From positions 1 through 64,000 of the forward strand of contig JAOVVO010000219.1 of assembly GCA_028564675.1 (NCBI GenBank): a DNA stretch of 64,000 nt. The letters are read 5' to 3'. Source of the DNA: Onchocerca lupi. Its lineage: Eukaryota; Nematoda; Chromadorea; Rhabditida; Onchocercidae. Made by a program: the position numbers and the translations under genes. Below, one piece after another: positions 1-12,100 of the stretch; positions within the stretch are counted from its first letter, which is position 1, and each line of letters begins with the position of its first letter. The notes under the pieces are model-generated. The model saw nothing but the letters and a program-made list of their open reading frames with translations. It was not told where the DNA came from and searched no databases.

Positions 1-2
1 CT

Positions 3-90
3 ACTGTAGGTGTTGAAGCTGCATTTAAGAATAATGTCAGAGTAATCGGTGTTCGCATCATGAAACATTCCCATGGAAGTGTCATATAAT
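3..90 (+). CDS. Possible 3' terminal exon of a gene entering from the left
   Basis: The third forward frame is open from the window edge to a TAA at 88-90 and would encode about 28 residues, with the hydrophobic stretch VRVIGVRI near its end. AATAAA-like signals follow at about 154-165, which fits a 3' end. The alternating hydrophobic strand could be the last beta-strand of a Rossmann or von Willebrand A-like fold, but the piece is too short to name. No splice acceptor can be seen because the exon starts outside the window. A chance open frame is a real alternative. Confidence 0.3.
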
Positions 91-734
91 CACACTGATC
101 AGCGGAAATCTTCCAATATGTCACTAATACATATGTATGGGCAAATATTCTAAAATAAACGAATAAATTCTTAATTCATTCTTCATTTTCATAATTTTTG
201 TTTCATTAAGATTTTCAGTTAAATAAAATGTTCAGTTCATTATTTTTCTCCTTCTGGCTTTTTTGTTATCATTTGCTTAGCTTTTTGCAACGGAATGATT
301 TTTTGCTACTTGATTTGTGTAAAAAATGAATTAAGTTTGAAAGATGATAAAGGAGATTTGGTAATTTGACGAGTCCTATATAAATTCAGCGTCGATTCAT
401 TTCATTTCATAAAATACAAAGATTGATAATAAACAGAAGCAAAGTTCTTTCCGTCTGCAGTTGTTGCAAAGAATTCTCTACAATTATCTGCATCTGTTTG
501 TTTGTTAACCATATAGAATAAATTATTATGAAAAATAAGTTGACAATCGTTTAGAATCATATCATTAAAATAAAGGGAAAGATATCTTCTGAGAAAAAAA
601 CTACACCACTATCATTAGGATGATTGACTGATCATTAAAGAATTTGAAGATGGAAATGTCACATTACTGATTTGTTGTTTGTAAACGATTATTAAAAAAA
701 TGACGAAATTTTAATAGTCGAGCATTTAAACGAA

Positions 735-951
735 AAACAAGCAACCTCGCGACACAATGTAAAATAAGCCATAGCTGATGCACGATAATCAAAATCCGAG
801 TATTTTGGTGTACTAAAATACGACTTGTTGTCTTAAACATTATCCATATTTCAAGAAAAATTGCTATTGTTGATATGATAATTATAGCAACAAGAATGAT
901 GTTAAATATGACATTATGTGCTAGCTCACTTGCTTCCTCACATAAATCCAT
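735..951 (-). CDS. Chemoreceptor-like (Sra/Srab-type 7TM) N-terminal exon, possibly a pseudogene
   Basis: The start codon at 951 lies 15 bases after a TTTTTCAG acceptor. The product opens with a short Cys-containing ectodomain (MDLCEEASELAHN), then a long hydrophobic helix (about residues 14-36), then a polar H-Q-N-T-R-I-L loop leading into a second helix ending WLILHC. This order of first helix, H-x-N-x-(K/R)-I-L and W-x-x-x-H is what I know from nematode Sra/Srab serpentine receptors. A likely donor is at 745/744. Downstream at about 400-520 the same strand has a Cys-containing open stretch beginning TDADNC that could be the next extracellular loop, but it runs into a stop and splice phases do not match. 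No further helices were found before the window edge. It is therefore either a truncated gene or part of one with unseen exons. Family placement is inference. Confidence 0.4.
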
Positions 952-959
952 ACTTCTAA

Positions 960-3900
960 TAAGCCTGAAAAATTTATAGCTTACTATTTCAAAAATTTAT
1001 AGCGAATAAAATCTAAAGATTTTGTATTGTACTGCGTTAAAAATTTGAAGTGAATAAAGTTGAGATATCTTTTGAAAAAAAGCAAAAAATGTAAAAAAAA
1101 TGTTTACATACATATCTAAAAGGGGATAAATAAGAATTTAATTTATAAATGAGAGGAAAAAAGGATATGTAAGAATCATAATCGTGATAAGCATAATTGT
1201 CAAAAGCTTGGTTAGCAGCAGCTTCAAAAATTATTTTATACCTCACTACTTAACCATTAATGTTGAAACATCATTTTTTCAATTATATGAACATGATTGG
1301 AGATTGCGAATGTTGCATGATAAGACTTCTGAATTATTTAATGTCTAAGTTTTTCACTAATAAAGTTAAAAATAAGATTATATAGGGATATAAGTGATTT
1401 TCATGAAAGAATTATATAATTGTCGTAAACTTGTTAACAACAGAATTTTTCTCCAGCGAGCAAATATGAGGATTTGACGTATATTTTAAAATTATTACGA
1501 TTATAATTTCGAAGCATTTGGAAAAAGTAAATGATTTCATAGCCGGTTGCATTTTTTTAAATAACAGACATACTGGCAATCCAATTTCATTTTAACTTGA
1601 TATGGCTTACTGATTGGTTTAAGTAAAGATTAAAAAAAATAATTAAGTTGGATATGATTCATTTCTTTTTTTTTTGGATCTGTACTTTTCTGCTGAAATT
1701 TCATGTTTATTTTAAAAATTTTCTACACTTTATTTTTTTTTTTGGTGTATATGTTCAAGAATTTTCGAAAAAAAAGTATTTTCTGAAATTTTATCTTTTT
1801 GTAGATCAAAACGGGAATCAGAAACTAATCAAATATGATGGATAGTTATTTGGAAATGGATTGAGAAAATGTATTCATGTCATTACTGATTATGTCAGAG
1901 CAACATTTATAACAGTAAACAACTATGATCAATGTTAATAAATTAAATTGCAAAACTTTTTTGTCACTTAATACCATTAATCCAATTCACCATCAAATAT
2001 TTCTTTGAAATGGTTGGCATGAAATGCTCATAAAATATGTTAAAAAAATTGCGTGGGCGAAAATATAGGTAGCATTCTAAAAATGAAGAAAAAAAACCGG
2101 AAGTAGAAATGCATCACTAGTTGGAGCATTAATCTTATCTCTAATCAAGATTAGTCACAAAAAAAAAAAAAGAAAAAACGAAATTCATAAGTCTTTCGAG
2201 AAACTGTGAATTTTAATTTTCTCTAAATAAAATGATTTAATGATGAAAACGAAAGGTTTTTCAAAATCTATTTGGAATAATAAACCTATTAAATAAAACA
2301 ATACTAACAGTTATAATAATTAAATTTCCAACTAAATTCCAAACATGCTGAAAATCAATTAACTTTGCAGCTTAATGATATTAAATCTTTACTTCTTACA
2401 TTATTCGTGAATAAAAAGCATCATTCACTTCCAAATCTAAAATTGGGAATGTAAGTTCGTAAAAATAACTAATTTCAAAATGAAGTTTGATGGATGGAAA
2501 ACTATATCATTAATGTTATATGATTTCGCATCGTTACAATTTTAGGAACGGTCACTTGCAAAAATTTTTGAATCCAATTCACCATCAAATATTTTTTTTT
2601 AAATAACTGGCAGGAATCTGCTCATAAAATATGTCCAAACAACTGTAACAACAAAGAAAAATCCAGAAATGAAAAAAAAGAGAATAATAGAAATCTTGAA
2701 GATTATTATGAAGAAGTAAAATATATTTATTGAAATGAAAGGGAAAGAAATAAAACTTTAAGTTAAATATAATAAGCAAAGAAATATGACATAAACACTA
2801 GAATTTTATTCTTTCAACTGTTATCAAGCTAAAATTAAATCATTATACATGATATTTCGAAACGAAATTGCATACCATCTCAATAAAATTCAGGTTTGCA
2901 GAATAATATGTGAGAACGATTCATTAAGTGGTATTGGATTTCTCAAAGGCAAAATGATAATGAAAATAAAAAATGAGGTATAGAAAGGTAATTATAAGGA
3001 TGCGTAATAATCAAAAAAAAAAAAAAAAAATCTAGAAATTAAAAAAAGAGAATAGCGAAGAAGGTTTTGGAGATTATTAATGAAGAGATAAAGTCCAATG
3101 ATGTACGAACTAGTTCTATATAGCAAAATAAACTGCAATGATATTATAAGTAAAAGAATGAATCTCAAGAAATTACTATCTAAAATAGAGATCTTAAGTT
3201 TTTACAGAGATTATCGAATTTGAAAAAGAAATGGGTATTTGAAGAATATATATTTCAATTTATCAGCATTTTGAATTTCTATAAGTCGAAGTATAATTTC
3301 CTAGCAAACTTCAAATTACAGATCATCAAATTTTCACTAATTGCACTGAATAAATTTAAAAAAAAAAAAAAAAATGTTACTGCAAGCTTCTGCTAAAAGG
3401 ATATTTCTGACATGAAAAAATGCCATTTCATTTCAAAAGATTGAGTCTGAATTTATTTTCTAAATTATCCGAATATCCAGATAAATATATAAAAATATAA
3501 AAATAAAGCGAAAAAAATAAACCTAAGAAAGCTAATGCTAAAATTCATCTTTTTTTTTTCAAGAAATCTGTTCCATGTATTTAGCAAAATATTATGAGGT
3601 TACTGGATGGTAAAAAAGCGAGAAATTATTTGGTAAAAAAGCAAGAAATATGTTTTAATTTCTCACGGATAATACTCTGCCAATAATCACATACATGTAT
3701 GAATTGTAGTCGCTAAAGAACATTTCAACGGAGTAAAACATTGTATTCACACCAGATTACTTAAAGCAAAACCACATAGAAAGTGATAAGCTTAATATTC
3801 TGACAATCTTTTAATCAATATAATAGAAGAGAAAAAATTAAAGCTACAACAAGAAGCGAAAGAATTGCTCACATATTTTCGCACTTCAGTAATCTTCTAA

Positions 3901-4714
3901 ACAATATATTGTTAAGATTACAAAAAACTAGTCCTGGAAGTGAATTTCAATCGAATTTTTCACTCTAGGATAGAGTGGAAATTAATTCTTCGGAATGAAA
4001 TAACACGATTAAATAATTCAAATAAGATTCTAATCTATTCCCTATTTGAAACACATTTCAAAACTCGTAATGCCAAAGAGAAAGTTCAAATATAAAACTA
4101 ACTATTAAAACAAATTAACTTGCATGAATTCTAAAAGAGATGTATTAGCAAAAAGAAAAATTTGAAATGGCGTTTAGAAAAAAACAGTTAATCAAGTGAA
4201 AGAAGGAATTCCTATCCATGCTTCAAGTATTTAATTACAGGAAAAGAAAATGTTGCAGTTCAGCAATAATCGATGATTGTGAAATAGAGAATCAGTGAAA
4301 TCTTCGTCCTTATCAAAAATTATAATCAAAAGACTGGATCACTGTACATCAGTGGTACTTTTTTACCGATTTTTAACTTATCAATGATCGGTAAAACTAG
4401 ATTAACGATACAGCAAAGCCTATACATTCATTGCCGCCAGATTCAAATGGAGAATGAATAGCAGTATTATCTCCCCATTTAAATCAAATAACAGTTCTGC
4501 AAAATTGCCTCCATTAATTAAAGCATCGGTTTGAATAAATTCATCATGATGTCAATGCTAATGTCCCTAAATATTTGCAGATATAAATTACTGTGCTTGC
4601 AGAAACAACAGACCAAATGAGATAAATAACAATAAAATACAGGAAGCGAAAATACTTTATTTTATTACTTATCATTCTGTTGTGTTTCATGATAGTGAAA
4701 AGATGAGAACTAGT
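960..4714. other. Intergenic stretch without a supported gene
   Basis: About 3.7 kb of AT-rich DNA with many A and T runs. I found no exon chain with consistent splice phases. The only internal structure is a local duplication: the sequence at about 1977-2095 resembles 2570-2690 (both start near CCAATTCACCATCAAATAT), and 2640-2730 resembles 3005-3095. On the minus strand these repeats carry short hydrophobic open pieces that could be eroded chemoreceptor exons, but this is weak. Confidence 0.5.
1977..3100. repeat. Diverged local tandem duplication
   Basis: Blocks at about 1977-2095 and 2570-2690 share a CCAATTCACCATCAAATAT start and a GCTCATAAAATATGT core. A second shared block, with AAATC(C/T)AGAAAT then AAAGAGAATA and GAGATTATTA-like sequence, occurs at about 2660-2730 and 3030-3095. 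Copies are diverged and gapped, so boundaries are approximate. No terminal repeats or coding capacity were seen. Confidence 0.4.
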
Positions 4715-5165
4715 GATTCCTTTGTGTTTTAAATTTGACACTGCTTATTTGCTGTAATTAATTGTGAAGTTATTTTTATTTGTCAAGTTAATGAGCTTTA
4801 AAAAAGAGCTCTCTTTTATCATGCGCAAATCATAGGCACATTCTCATACGCTAACAAAGGCACATATTCTTGCGTCAACAACGAAGCTTCCTTTTAGACT
4901 AAAATGATATCAGGATCCCTTATCTATGAAGAAGAAGAGGGTCCTGAGCACAAAAATCATTTCAAAGAATGGACACCATGAGTTCGGTTGAATGGTGTAG
5001 TACAGATAATGAGTTTTTCTTTTATTGTGTGTAACCATATCGCCTTTTCTTTGTATTATGTTCTCTTCATGAAAGTTGTCAATTTGATATTATCGAAATT
5101 GTTGATATAATTGCTGTTTTTGTTGTTTAACAAATTTATCATGATAAAGGTCTAGGCTTAGGCCT
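4715..5165 (+). repeat. Dispersed repeat R1, copy a
   Basis: This copy shares an ordered series of blocks with 5750-6265 (direct) and 39723-40288 (inverted). The blocks include TTAATGAGCTTTAAAAA, a GC-richer part with repeated GGCACA or AAAGGC motifs, a region ending in ATTATCGAAATTG, and ATCATGATAAAGG near the 3' end. The 5' end is less clear than in the other copies. It lies directly left of the dead exostosin exon 2 copy. There is no long open frame, so this looks like a non-autonomous mobile repeat. Confidence 0.5.
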
Positions 5166-5749
5166 AAGCTCAATTTTCTTATTTCTTTTTATCTGAAGGA
5201 TTTCTGAATGTACGATGTCACAATGTTTCGGTTTATCACGGTGTATGACTCACGAAACATTTCATGTATGTGTTTATCCGTCAGATAATAGCTCGAAGAT
5301 GTTCATTGTACATAGTAACATGTTGAAAATCAATTTTTACGCATGACGTGATAATTTATGTTTTCTATACATTAACATAAATTCTGTTGCATGTTCGAAA
5401 TAGACCGATGGTTTATTTTTTCTAAATTCTCCTAAATGAATTATTTTAATTGAATTGGAATAAACGAGAAAACACAGGGATTGATTTCTGAATCTTCAGA
5501 CATGATTAGAATAAAGTGTTAAATGTTGATAATCAGAGATTAGATGATAACTTACACAGTCTTAGAGTTTTTCTGTGATTCTTTCTGTTTAAGACTGATG
5601 TACGTCTCGTTTTTGATGACAATTTTCGAAATTTTATAATCAAATATTTTTTGTCTTCTATTAAAAATATATAATTGTTGCTTACTGATCTAGTAAGGAT
5701 TACTTGTGATACTTTTTAAGTTATCCGAGACAGTGCATATTATACCGAT
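5166..5749 (+). pseudogene. Exostosin exon 2-3 fragment (dead duplicate)
   Basis: This segment matches the functional exostosin gene from the end of intron 1 through exon 2, intron 2 and the start of exon 3 (about 30060-30740). The exon 2 copy is 5199-5328. It keeps the acceptor, the frame and the Cys-rich pattern SECTMSQCFGLSRC, but the FRVYVYP strand has become FHVCVYP and the donor has changed from AAA-GTCAGT to AAA-ATCAAT. The exon 3 copy begins after a TTTTTAAG at 5720 and is cut off at about 5749, where repeat R1 begins. With a lost donor, a truncated exon and no other exons nearby, it cannot make an exostosin. It is enclosed by R1 copies a and b. Confidence 0.8.
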
Positions 5750-6265
5750 TGTCGCTGAAATCGCGAGGATAGAAGAAAAAAATCTATGATCCCTTTGTTT
5801 AAAATTTACATTGCATATCTCACGTAGTTGATTGTAAAATCACTTTTTTTTTTTTTTTTTTTTTTTTGTCTATCCAGTTAATGAGCTTTAAAAAGCGCCC
5901 TCTCTCATCGTCAGCTAACTACAGGCACAATCTCACGCACACCAAAGGCGCATGCTTCCGAGACAACAAAGGATCTTTCTTGTCTCTACAAAATCATTTC
6001 AACCAACAAGCTGCCATCAGCTCGGTCTGGTGGACCAGCTTGTGGCATACCAATTCTTCTCCTTTTCTTAACCTATCTCTCCCGCCTTTTTTTTTTGCAT
6101 TATAATCTCTCCATGATATTATCGAAATTGCATTGTTAATGTAATTGTTGTAATAAGTGCTGCGTACGTTGATTTATAAATTAATCATAATAAAGGTTTA
6201 ATTACCCAAGTTTGAAGTTCGTTACCAAGTGAATGAAAATAGAATTGAAGAAACTGGGAGAACGG
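5750..6265 (+). repeat. Dispersed repeat R1, copy b
   Basis: This copy starts at GTCGCTGAAATCG, abruptly inside the exostosin exon 3 copy, and ends near GAATTGAAGAAACT at about 6260, where copy 1 of the large duplication begins. The start motif matches the reverse complement of the right edge of the inverted copy at 39723-40288, so the edges are supported independently. It contains a T run at about 5845-5867 and a CT/GC-richer middle. The open frame at 5866-6105 is low-complexity and not conserved in copy a. Confidence 0.6.
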
Positions 6266-7264
6266 AGGCAGACTGATTCAAAACTAAAAATGATACATTA
6301 TACTAATGAAATGCTTTGCATTTATATCAGTAGCACATGTACGTCATTCTCTTTTCCGGAATTGTTATTAAGTATTTGTAAACTTGTTTATACATTCTGT
6401 TATATACAATTATTTTTATTGTGTGGAGAAAAACTTTTTGGTAAAAAATATTCATGTTCATTCCTGAGTATTATGGAAAGCATTTCAAATATTTTAATTC
6501 CGTTTATCCGATATAATATGAAAAATGTGTCATTTAATGATGCTACTTTTGTGTTTGCAGCACATTTCTTTTTGCCACTTATCCGGCTATGAAAATCTAT
6601 TCACCAATTATTATCGCAACAATTCTTTTTCTTTTGCAAGCTAAAAAGGAATCATATTTCAAAAAAAAGCTATAAATTTATTTCCTCATTTTTACTTCAT
6701 TTTTATCATAACTTCCTATCATGCCATCATTGATAATTTAGTTTACTCATTTTTAATATACAAACTACATCTAAGAAATTTTCTTTTTTTTTTATAGACT
6801 GAACATGTGAAAAAATCAATGCTCTCAAAAGATTCAAAAGATTCAATAGATTACTGTATATTTTATTTAATAAACAACAAAGGATTGCTGAATCCAAAAA
6901 AAAAAAAGTGGAAGGAAGCTTTATGAAATACTGTAATATGCCATAACAAGATGGAAAATATGATTTTTCATGCCTTTCTAACAGATATTTTAAACTATTG
7001 TATTTGTAATACAATAAGTTTGATTTATTTTTGTGCCGCTAATCGAAACAACACAGAAAAAAAGGAATGTTATGAAGCATTTTCCAGTCTATTTTTATAT
7101 TAGTAAAGATCCCGTCTATTAAAACATAACTTTGTGATATTTCATCAGTATCTATCCAAGTCAATAGGTCAAATCCTTTAAATTGCATCGTTCTTCTATC
7201 CATTTCGAAAAATATTAGGCAAAGAAATTAAATTAAATTTTACGCCATCTGATCTGATGGTTTT

Positions 7265-8390
7265 TAGATCATGAAATGGATCTGAATATATTATATTCAC
7301 AATATAATGAATTTTTGTGGATCTGTAGTGTTTGCATGTGTATTTATATCTTATTGTATTTTTATTTTATTGATAAATTTAAAAAAATTCATTATATTGT
7401 GTTGATAAGCTATTTGTGAAACTTCACAGAAAGCGAGCTCTTTAATACTGTCTTTAAAATTTCAGGAATACGAGCAAAGCAATTCGACTCAGATAATTCT
7501 TAGGAAATTTCAAAAGCTATAACTAATGTTTATATAGTTGTATTTATGAGTGTTTGAATGTGTATTTATATCTTATTGTATTTTTATTTTATTGATAAAT
7601 TTCAAAAAATTCATTATATTGTGTTGATAATCTTTTTGTGAAACTTCACAGACAGCGAGCTATTATAACAGAAAAGCAAGACATTTTAATTTCCTGTAAG
7701 AATTAAAAAACAAAGCTTTAGAAATTCCAAAACTCCGAAATGAAATTGTTTTTTGTTTCCAATCAAGTCTGTTATAATAGTTCAAGGAACATATGGCAGA
7801 ATATTGAAGGAGTATCAAACATATTAAGAACGAAACAATTTAAGCAATCATTCTACAATAGTTCCAATATACGTCATTGATGAATCATTAATTGTTGAAA
7901 ATATTTCAAAATTATGCATGACGCAAAAAGTAGAATGAGAATGAAAGAAATGGGGAAAAGATGGAATTTAAAGTAAAAAATTTTCATTTCAATATTTTCT
8001 TTTTTTTTTTTGAACTTTCAAATTCAACAAATTTTTTTCGTTTTAGTTTATTATCTTACTGTGTGATGATTTTGATAATTTATTGGTTATGTGTATTAAT
8101 GAAACTTAAAATAAATAATCCATTGTCAAAGCCCTTTCAAACTTCATTTATTTCTAACAATTGTTTTTTCCTTGTAAAAATCTTTAATACTGTCTTTAAA
8201 ATTTCAGGAATACGAGCAAAGCAATTCGACTCAGATAATTCTTAGGAAATTTCAAAAGCTATAACTAATGTTTATATAGTTGTATTTATGAGTGTTTGCA
8301 TGTGTATTTATATCTTATTGTATTTTTATTTTATTGATAAATTTTAAAAAATTCATTATATTGTGTTGATAAGCTATTTGTGAAAAAAAA
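7265..8390 (+). repeat. Nested partial tandem duplication in copy 1
   Basis: Near-identical blocks occur at about 7335-7435, 7440-7640 and 8180-8385. They share AATACTGTCTTTAAAATTTC, a GAATACGAGCAAAGCAATTC block and a TTATTTTATTGATAAATTT block followed by ATTCATTATATTGTGTTGAT. The blocks are much more alike than the three large segment copies are to one another, so this duplication is younger. The corresponding place in copy 2 (22885-23050) has one diverged unit. The 94-codon forward frame at 7961-8245 ends in this block; it is not conserved and is probably spurious. Confidence 0.65.
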
Positions 8391-8496
8391 AAAAGAATGA
8401 AAACAAATTTGAAATAATTTTCGCAGTATTTTAATTTTATTATTTCATTCATACATAAATGAAATATTGTAAATGAACGATGATTTTCGTATAAGT

Positions 8497-9128
8497 TCAA
8501 GAAAGTGGCGCTTTCATCCACGAAATTGACATAGGCAATAGCAACAACGACGGTATCTGAAATAAAATTTATTGTTTTGTTGCATTAATCAATTTATAAT
8601 TCTTATCTGTTCTTTTTTCTTTAATTATTCATCCTTTTTCTCTTTTTTTTTTTTTTTTTTTTGGTTACCATTACTATTATTTTTTATTCTTATATTAGAT
8701 ATGCACTAGTATCAAATAATAAGTTAATTTAATGCTATATAATATCTTTAAATTTTTCTTTTAGTTTTCAAATTTTTACAAAAATATTAATTGAGTTGTT
8801 GATGAAAATTTATTGAAATAATTCTTCGTTTGTCTTTTTTGGATTATTTTTAGAAATAAAATTTAAAATTAAAAAAATATATAAAAAATAAACTAACATG
8901 CAACCACCAATTCCTGAACATTTCTTTCTGTCCTATCCCTCCATTACAACGAATAACTAGTATACCACCACCACAACAACATCGTCGTTTGAATCGACCA
9001 CTTCTAAGTGGATGCTGTTTGTCAGCAATACTTGAGGAATCATCATGACCTTCCATTGAATTATCAATGTCAGCTATCATTATTGGTAGCATCAGTAACA
9101 ATAATAACACAATCCATTTGAAGCGCAT
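8497..9128 (-). CDS. Secreted Cys/Gly prepropeptide A (novel family)
   Basis: Two exons: 9128-8898 (77 codons) and 8556-8497 (19 codons plus TGA), joined phase 0 over a 341-base intron with donor CAT-GTTAGT and acceptor TTTCAG. The 96-residue product has a signal peptide (MRFKWIVLLLLLMLPIMIA), a polar acidic propeptide (about 20-44), an R-F-K-R site (45-48), then a core starting RCCCGGG with four Cys, and a tail ending LPMSISWMKAPLS. The start lies four bases after a TTTCAG acceptor, suggesting trans-splicing. AATAAA on the minus strand lies at 8436-8441, past the stop. Paralogues B and C share every part except the core sequence. I do not recognise the family; a secreted signalling or antimicrobial peptide are possibilities only. 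The gene lies inside duplicated segment copy 1. Confidence 0.7.
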
Positions 9129-9199
9129 TATCCTGAAATTGAGTCGTAAATTTTGCGAAATTTTCCTAATCGATCATTTTTTTTCCGTAGGAAGCTAAG

Positions 9200-12100
9200 A
9201 AATGTCATCATATGAAATAATGGATATCATTATCAGTGTTAATCAAATGAATCCATATCGCAAAATTCATTTTTTTCAAGGCATTTTGATATTTTCCAAT
9301 TGATGAAAATGTCACTATCACTGGTAGATATATTTAGGAAGAAACTAATTAAATGGCAAAAAATTGTAGTATCAAATGAAATAAAAAAAAAAAAAAAAAC
9401 TGATATCTACATTATCTTCTATGTAATTGCTAAGTTGACAAAATAATACGTCTCATTTTTTTAAACTAAAATTATCAAGCATTTTAAGTTTGCATTCATG
9501 CATTATAGAAAGAAAAATAAATATTTGCTAACAAATCGAAACGCAAAGTAAAGCGTACTAGTATATTCGTTGAAATATTAACATATGTATTGCGTATATT
9601 GAAAGTATCGATATTTCTGATCACAACATATTCGCATATTGATCGCATTACTTCAGACTGATTATTAAAATTCAAAATTTTAGTCCATTAATATCGGCAA
9701 AAGATATCATTGGTTCATATGAAAATAATTCCTAGTTAACATTTATTGCTACATATATCCAAAAAGTGAAGTAAAATTGAAAAGTATTATGGAAGATTAT
9801 TTTAAAAATTTTTTGATACTTACTCATTATTTTTTTTTTTTTTGGCATCCAACGAATGATTTTCTTTCGATTTATCTGTATTTTAAGACAAATTTCGTTT
9901 AAAAAACTAAATTATATAAAGCGCAAAAACTTATCAACAAATAACAATTACATGTAAAAATGATCATACTATCATATTGAAAACCTTGTAACTATTTGGA
10001 ATTGCGGATCTTTTCATGAACAGTTTCACCGGCGAGATGACCATTAAGATAAAATTTTGATAAATTATACTTTTTCGTATAATTTCTAAAAAAATAAAAC
10101 TCAAAATCAAAATTATAGTTATAAGGTTTTGTATGAATGAGATTATCATAAGCATAAAATATTTTATTGAAACTAATCTTTGATGATATGTCTTAAAAAA
10201 TTTTCTTGTCAATTTGATGTGACAAATTATACAATGAGTTGATAACAATTGAACAGAATGAGCACCAACCAGTACAATGATGAGTTTTTCAGTTTGAATA
10301 CTTTAAATATTAAATTTATACTTTAAATTTCCATGAAAATGTTGCCCCTAAACCTGTCTTTTTCCAAAAACAATTATGGATGAGCTTTTTTGCGTTGCAA
10401 TTTGGTTCTATGCATCGCTATAACAATTCCTTTAAAAGGTATGTTTACTTCAATTACCGTTTCAAATGGTACTGAACTTTTCATTGCTTTAATAAATTAG
10501 TCGAGAAAACAAAAATAAACGAAATAGGAATGGAAAGTGTAAAATTTTCTTCTTTTTGGAATGAAATACTTGAAATTTCAATTAATTTCGAAATTTAATA
10601 GCGCATGTATTGTAGCAAACATCAACGATATTAACTTGTTACTGAAAGAATTTTCTACACCACTCCAAGAGCTTGACATTAGATGAATTTTCCAGTGCTT
10701 CATTGCCGCATACTCTAAAGTTACATTTCCATTTTTCAAAAAAAAAAAAAAAAGAAAAAGAAGAAAAAAAAATCCTATCATAAACGACACGAAAAAAAAC
10801 CCTCTAGTAAAAACCAGGCGAAAAAAAATGCACTCCCCAGTAAAAAGCAGTGAGAAAAAATACAGTCGATGGAAGAGTTTGAAAAAAAGATGACAGCAGA
10901 AATTATCAGAATTCCCTCTTTTCAGTGAAATTGTATAGCAATTTCAAATTTCCTTTTTTTTTTTTTTTTTTTTAAATATGATATTTTGAATTCACTTTCT
11001 CATGCATATATTTGTGCCACTTGTATAATCTGTATCATTGTATTATTTCGATAATCCATACTCAAAAACTAAAAATTAATTATTCAATCATCAGTTAGTT
11101 ACCAAAGACTTTGAACTAAGGACACATAAATAAACTAAAGTCAACAAAAAAAGTTATTAATTAATAAAGAACTATTAATCAAACGATTAATCAATTTTCC
11201 AAAGCAGCGTACAATACCCTTAGAATTTGCAGAAATATCATATTGTGAACATTCCTACTTGATTAATCAAATCCTTCATCATTAAATTATTCTTATCCTA
11301 TTAATATTTATATGAGTAGAATTTTCTCTCCAAGATTGCTTTTGTCACAATAAAGTCACATTTGATTTGTTTAAAATTTGTCTACTTATTTCGAATAAAA
11401 GATTGCTATTCTTACGATTTATTTCATTTACTCTACACTTTTTGTTTTTAATTGCTCACTACACCATTGCCACGTATGATGTGTTTTTTATTCGAATTAT
11501 TTGAATATTAGTTTAATTGATACATAATTTAAAAAAAAGTTTCCTGTTCAAATAATTTGAGCGATAAACCAAAAAACAAATATTTAATGATTGATATAAT
11601 TTACAAAAAATGAGATAATTTAATAAATGATGTGATTGAAAAAATAATGATTGGAAATACAGTAATACAGAAAATTTCAAACAAATGATTTGAAATATTA
11701 AGGAAAAGAAAACAAAAAATTTGAGATGCAAACATTCGAAAAAAATTGCATATAGGTCATACGGTGCAATAATATGATTTACAATACAGTAATCATGTTA
11801 TCAATTGCTATATTGAAATGTTATATAGTACAGTATTTATGATATGGAATACGATGTTGACATGTTTCTAGTGCAGCATTCATGGTGAAGAGTACGATAC
11901 GATATTGGCATGCTGCATAGTACCGTATTCAAATTATTGCATGCAATCAATGCTTGAAATTGAGGACTATTATGGGACAACAAAGGCAGTGAAATAATAT
12001 ATTAATTTAAAAGCTCGAAAGGACCATAAGATTATGTCTCGTTGATTGATTGTATCTTTGACAATTTGTTAATGTTAAAATATTATTTGAAAAGATCTCG

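Noticed and set aside
5866..6105. 79-codon plus-strand ORF
   Set aside because: It lies wholly inside repeat R1 copy b, and the frame is not kept in copies a or c.
7961..8245. 94-codon plus-strand ORF
   Set aside because: Phe/Lys-rich, overlaps a nested repeat, and the homologous places in copies 2 and 4 are not open.
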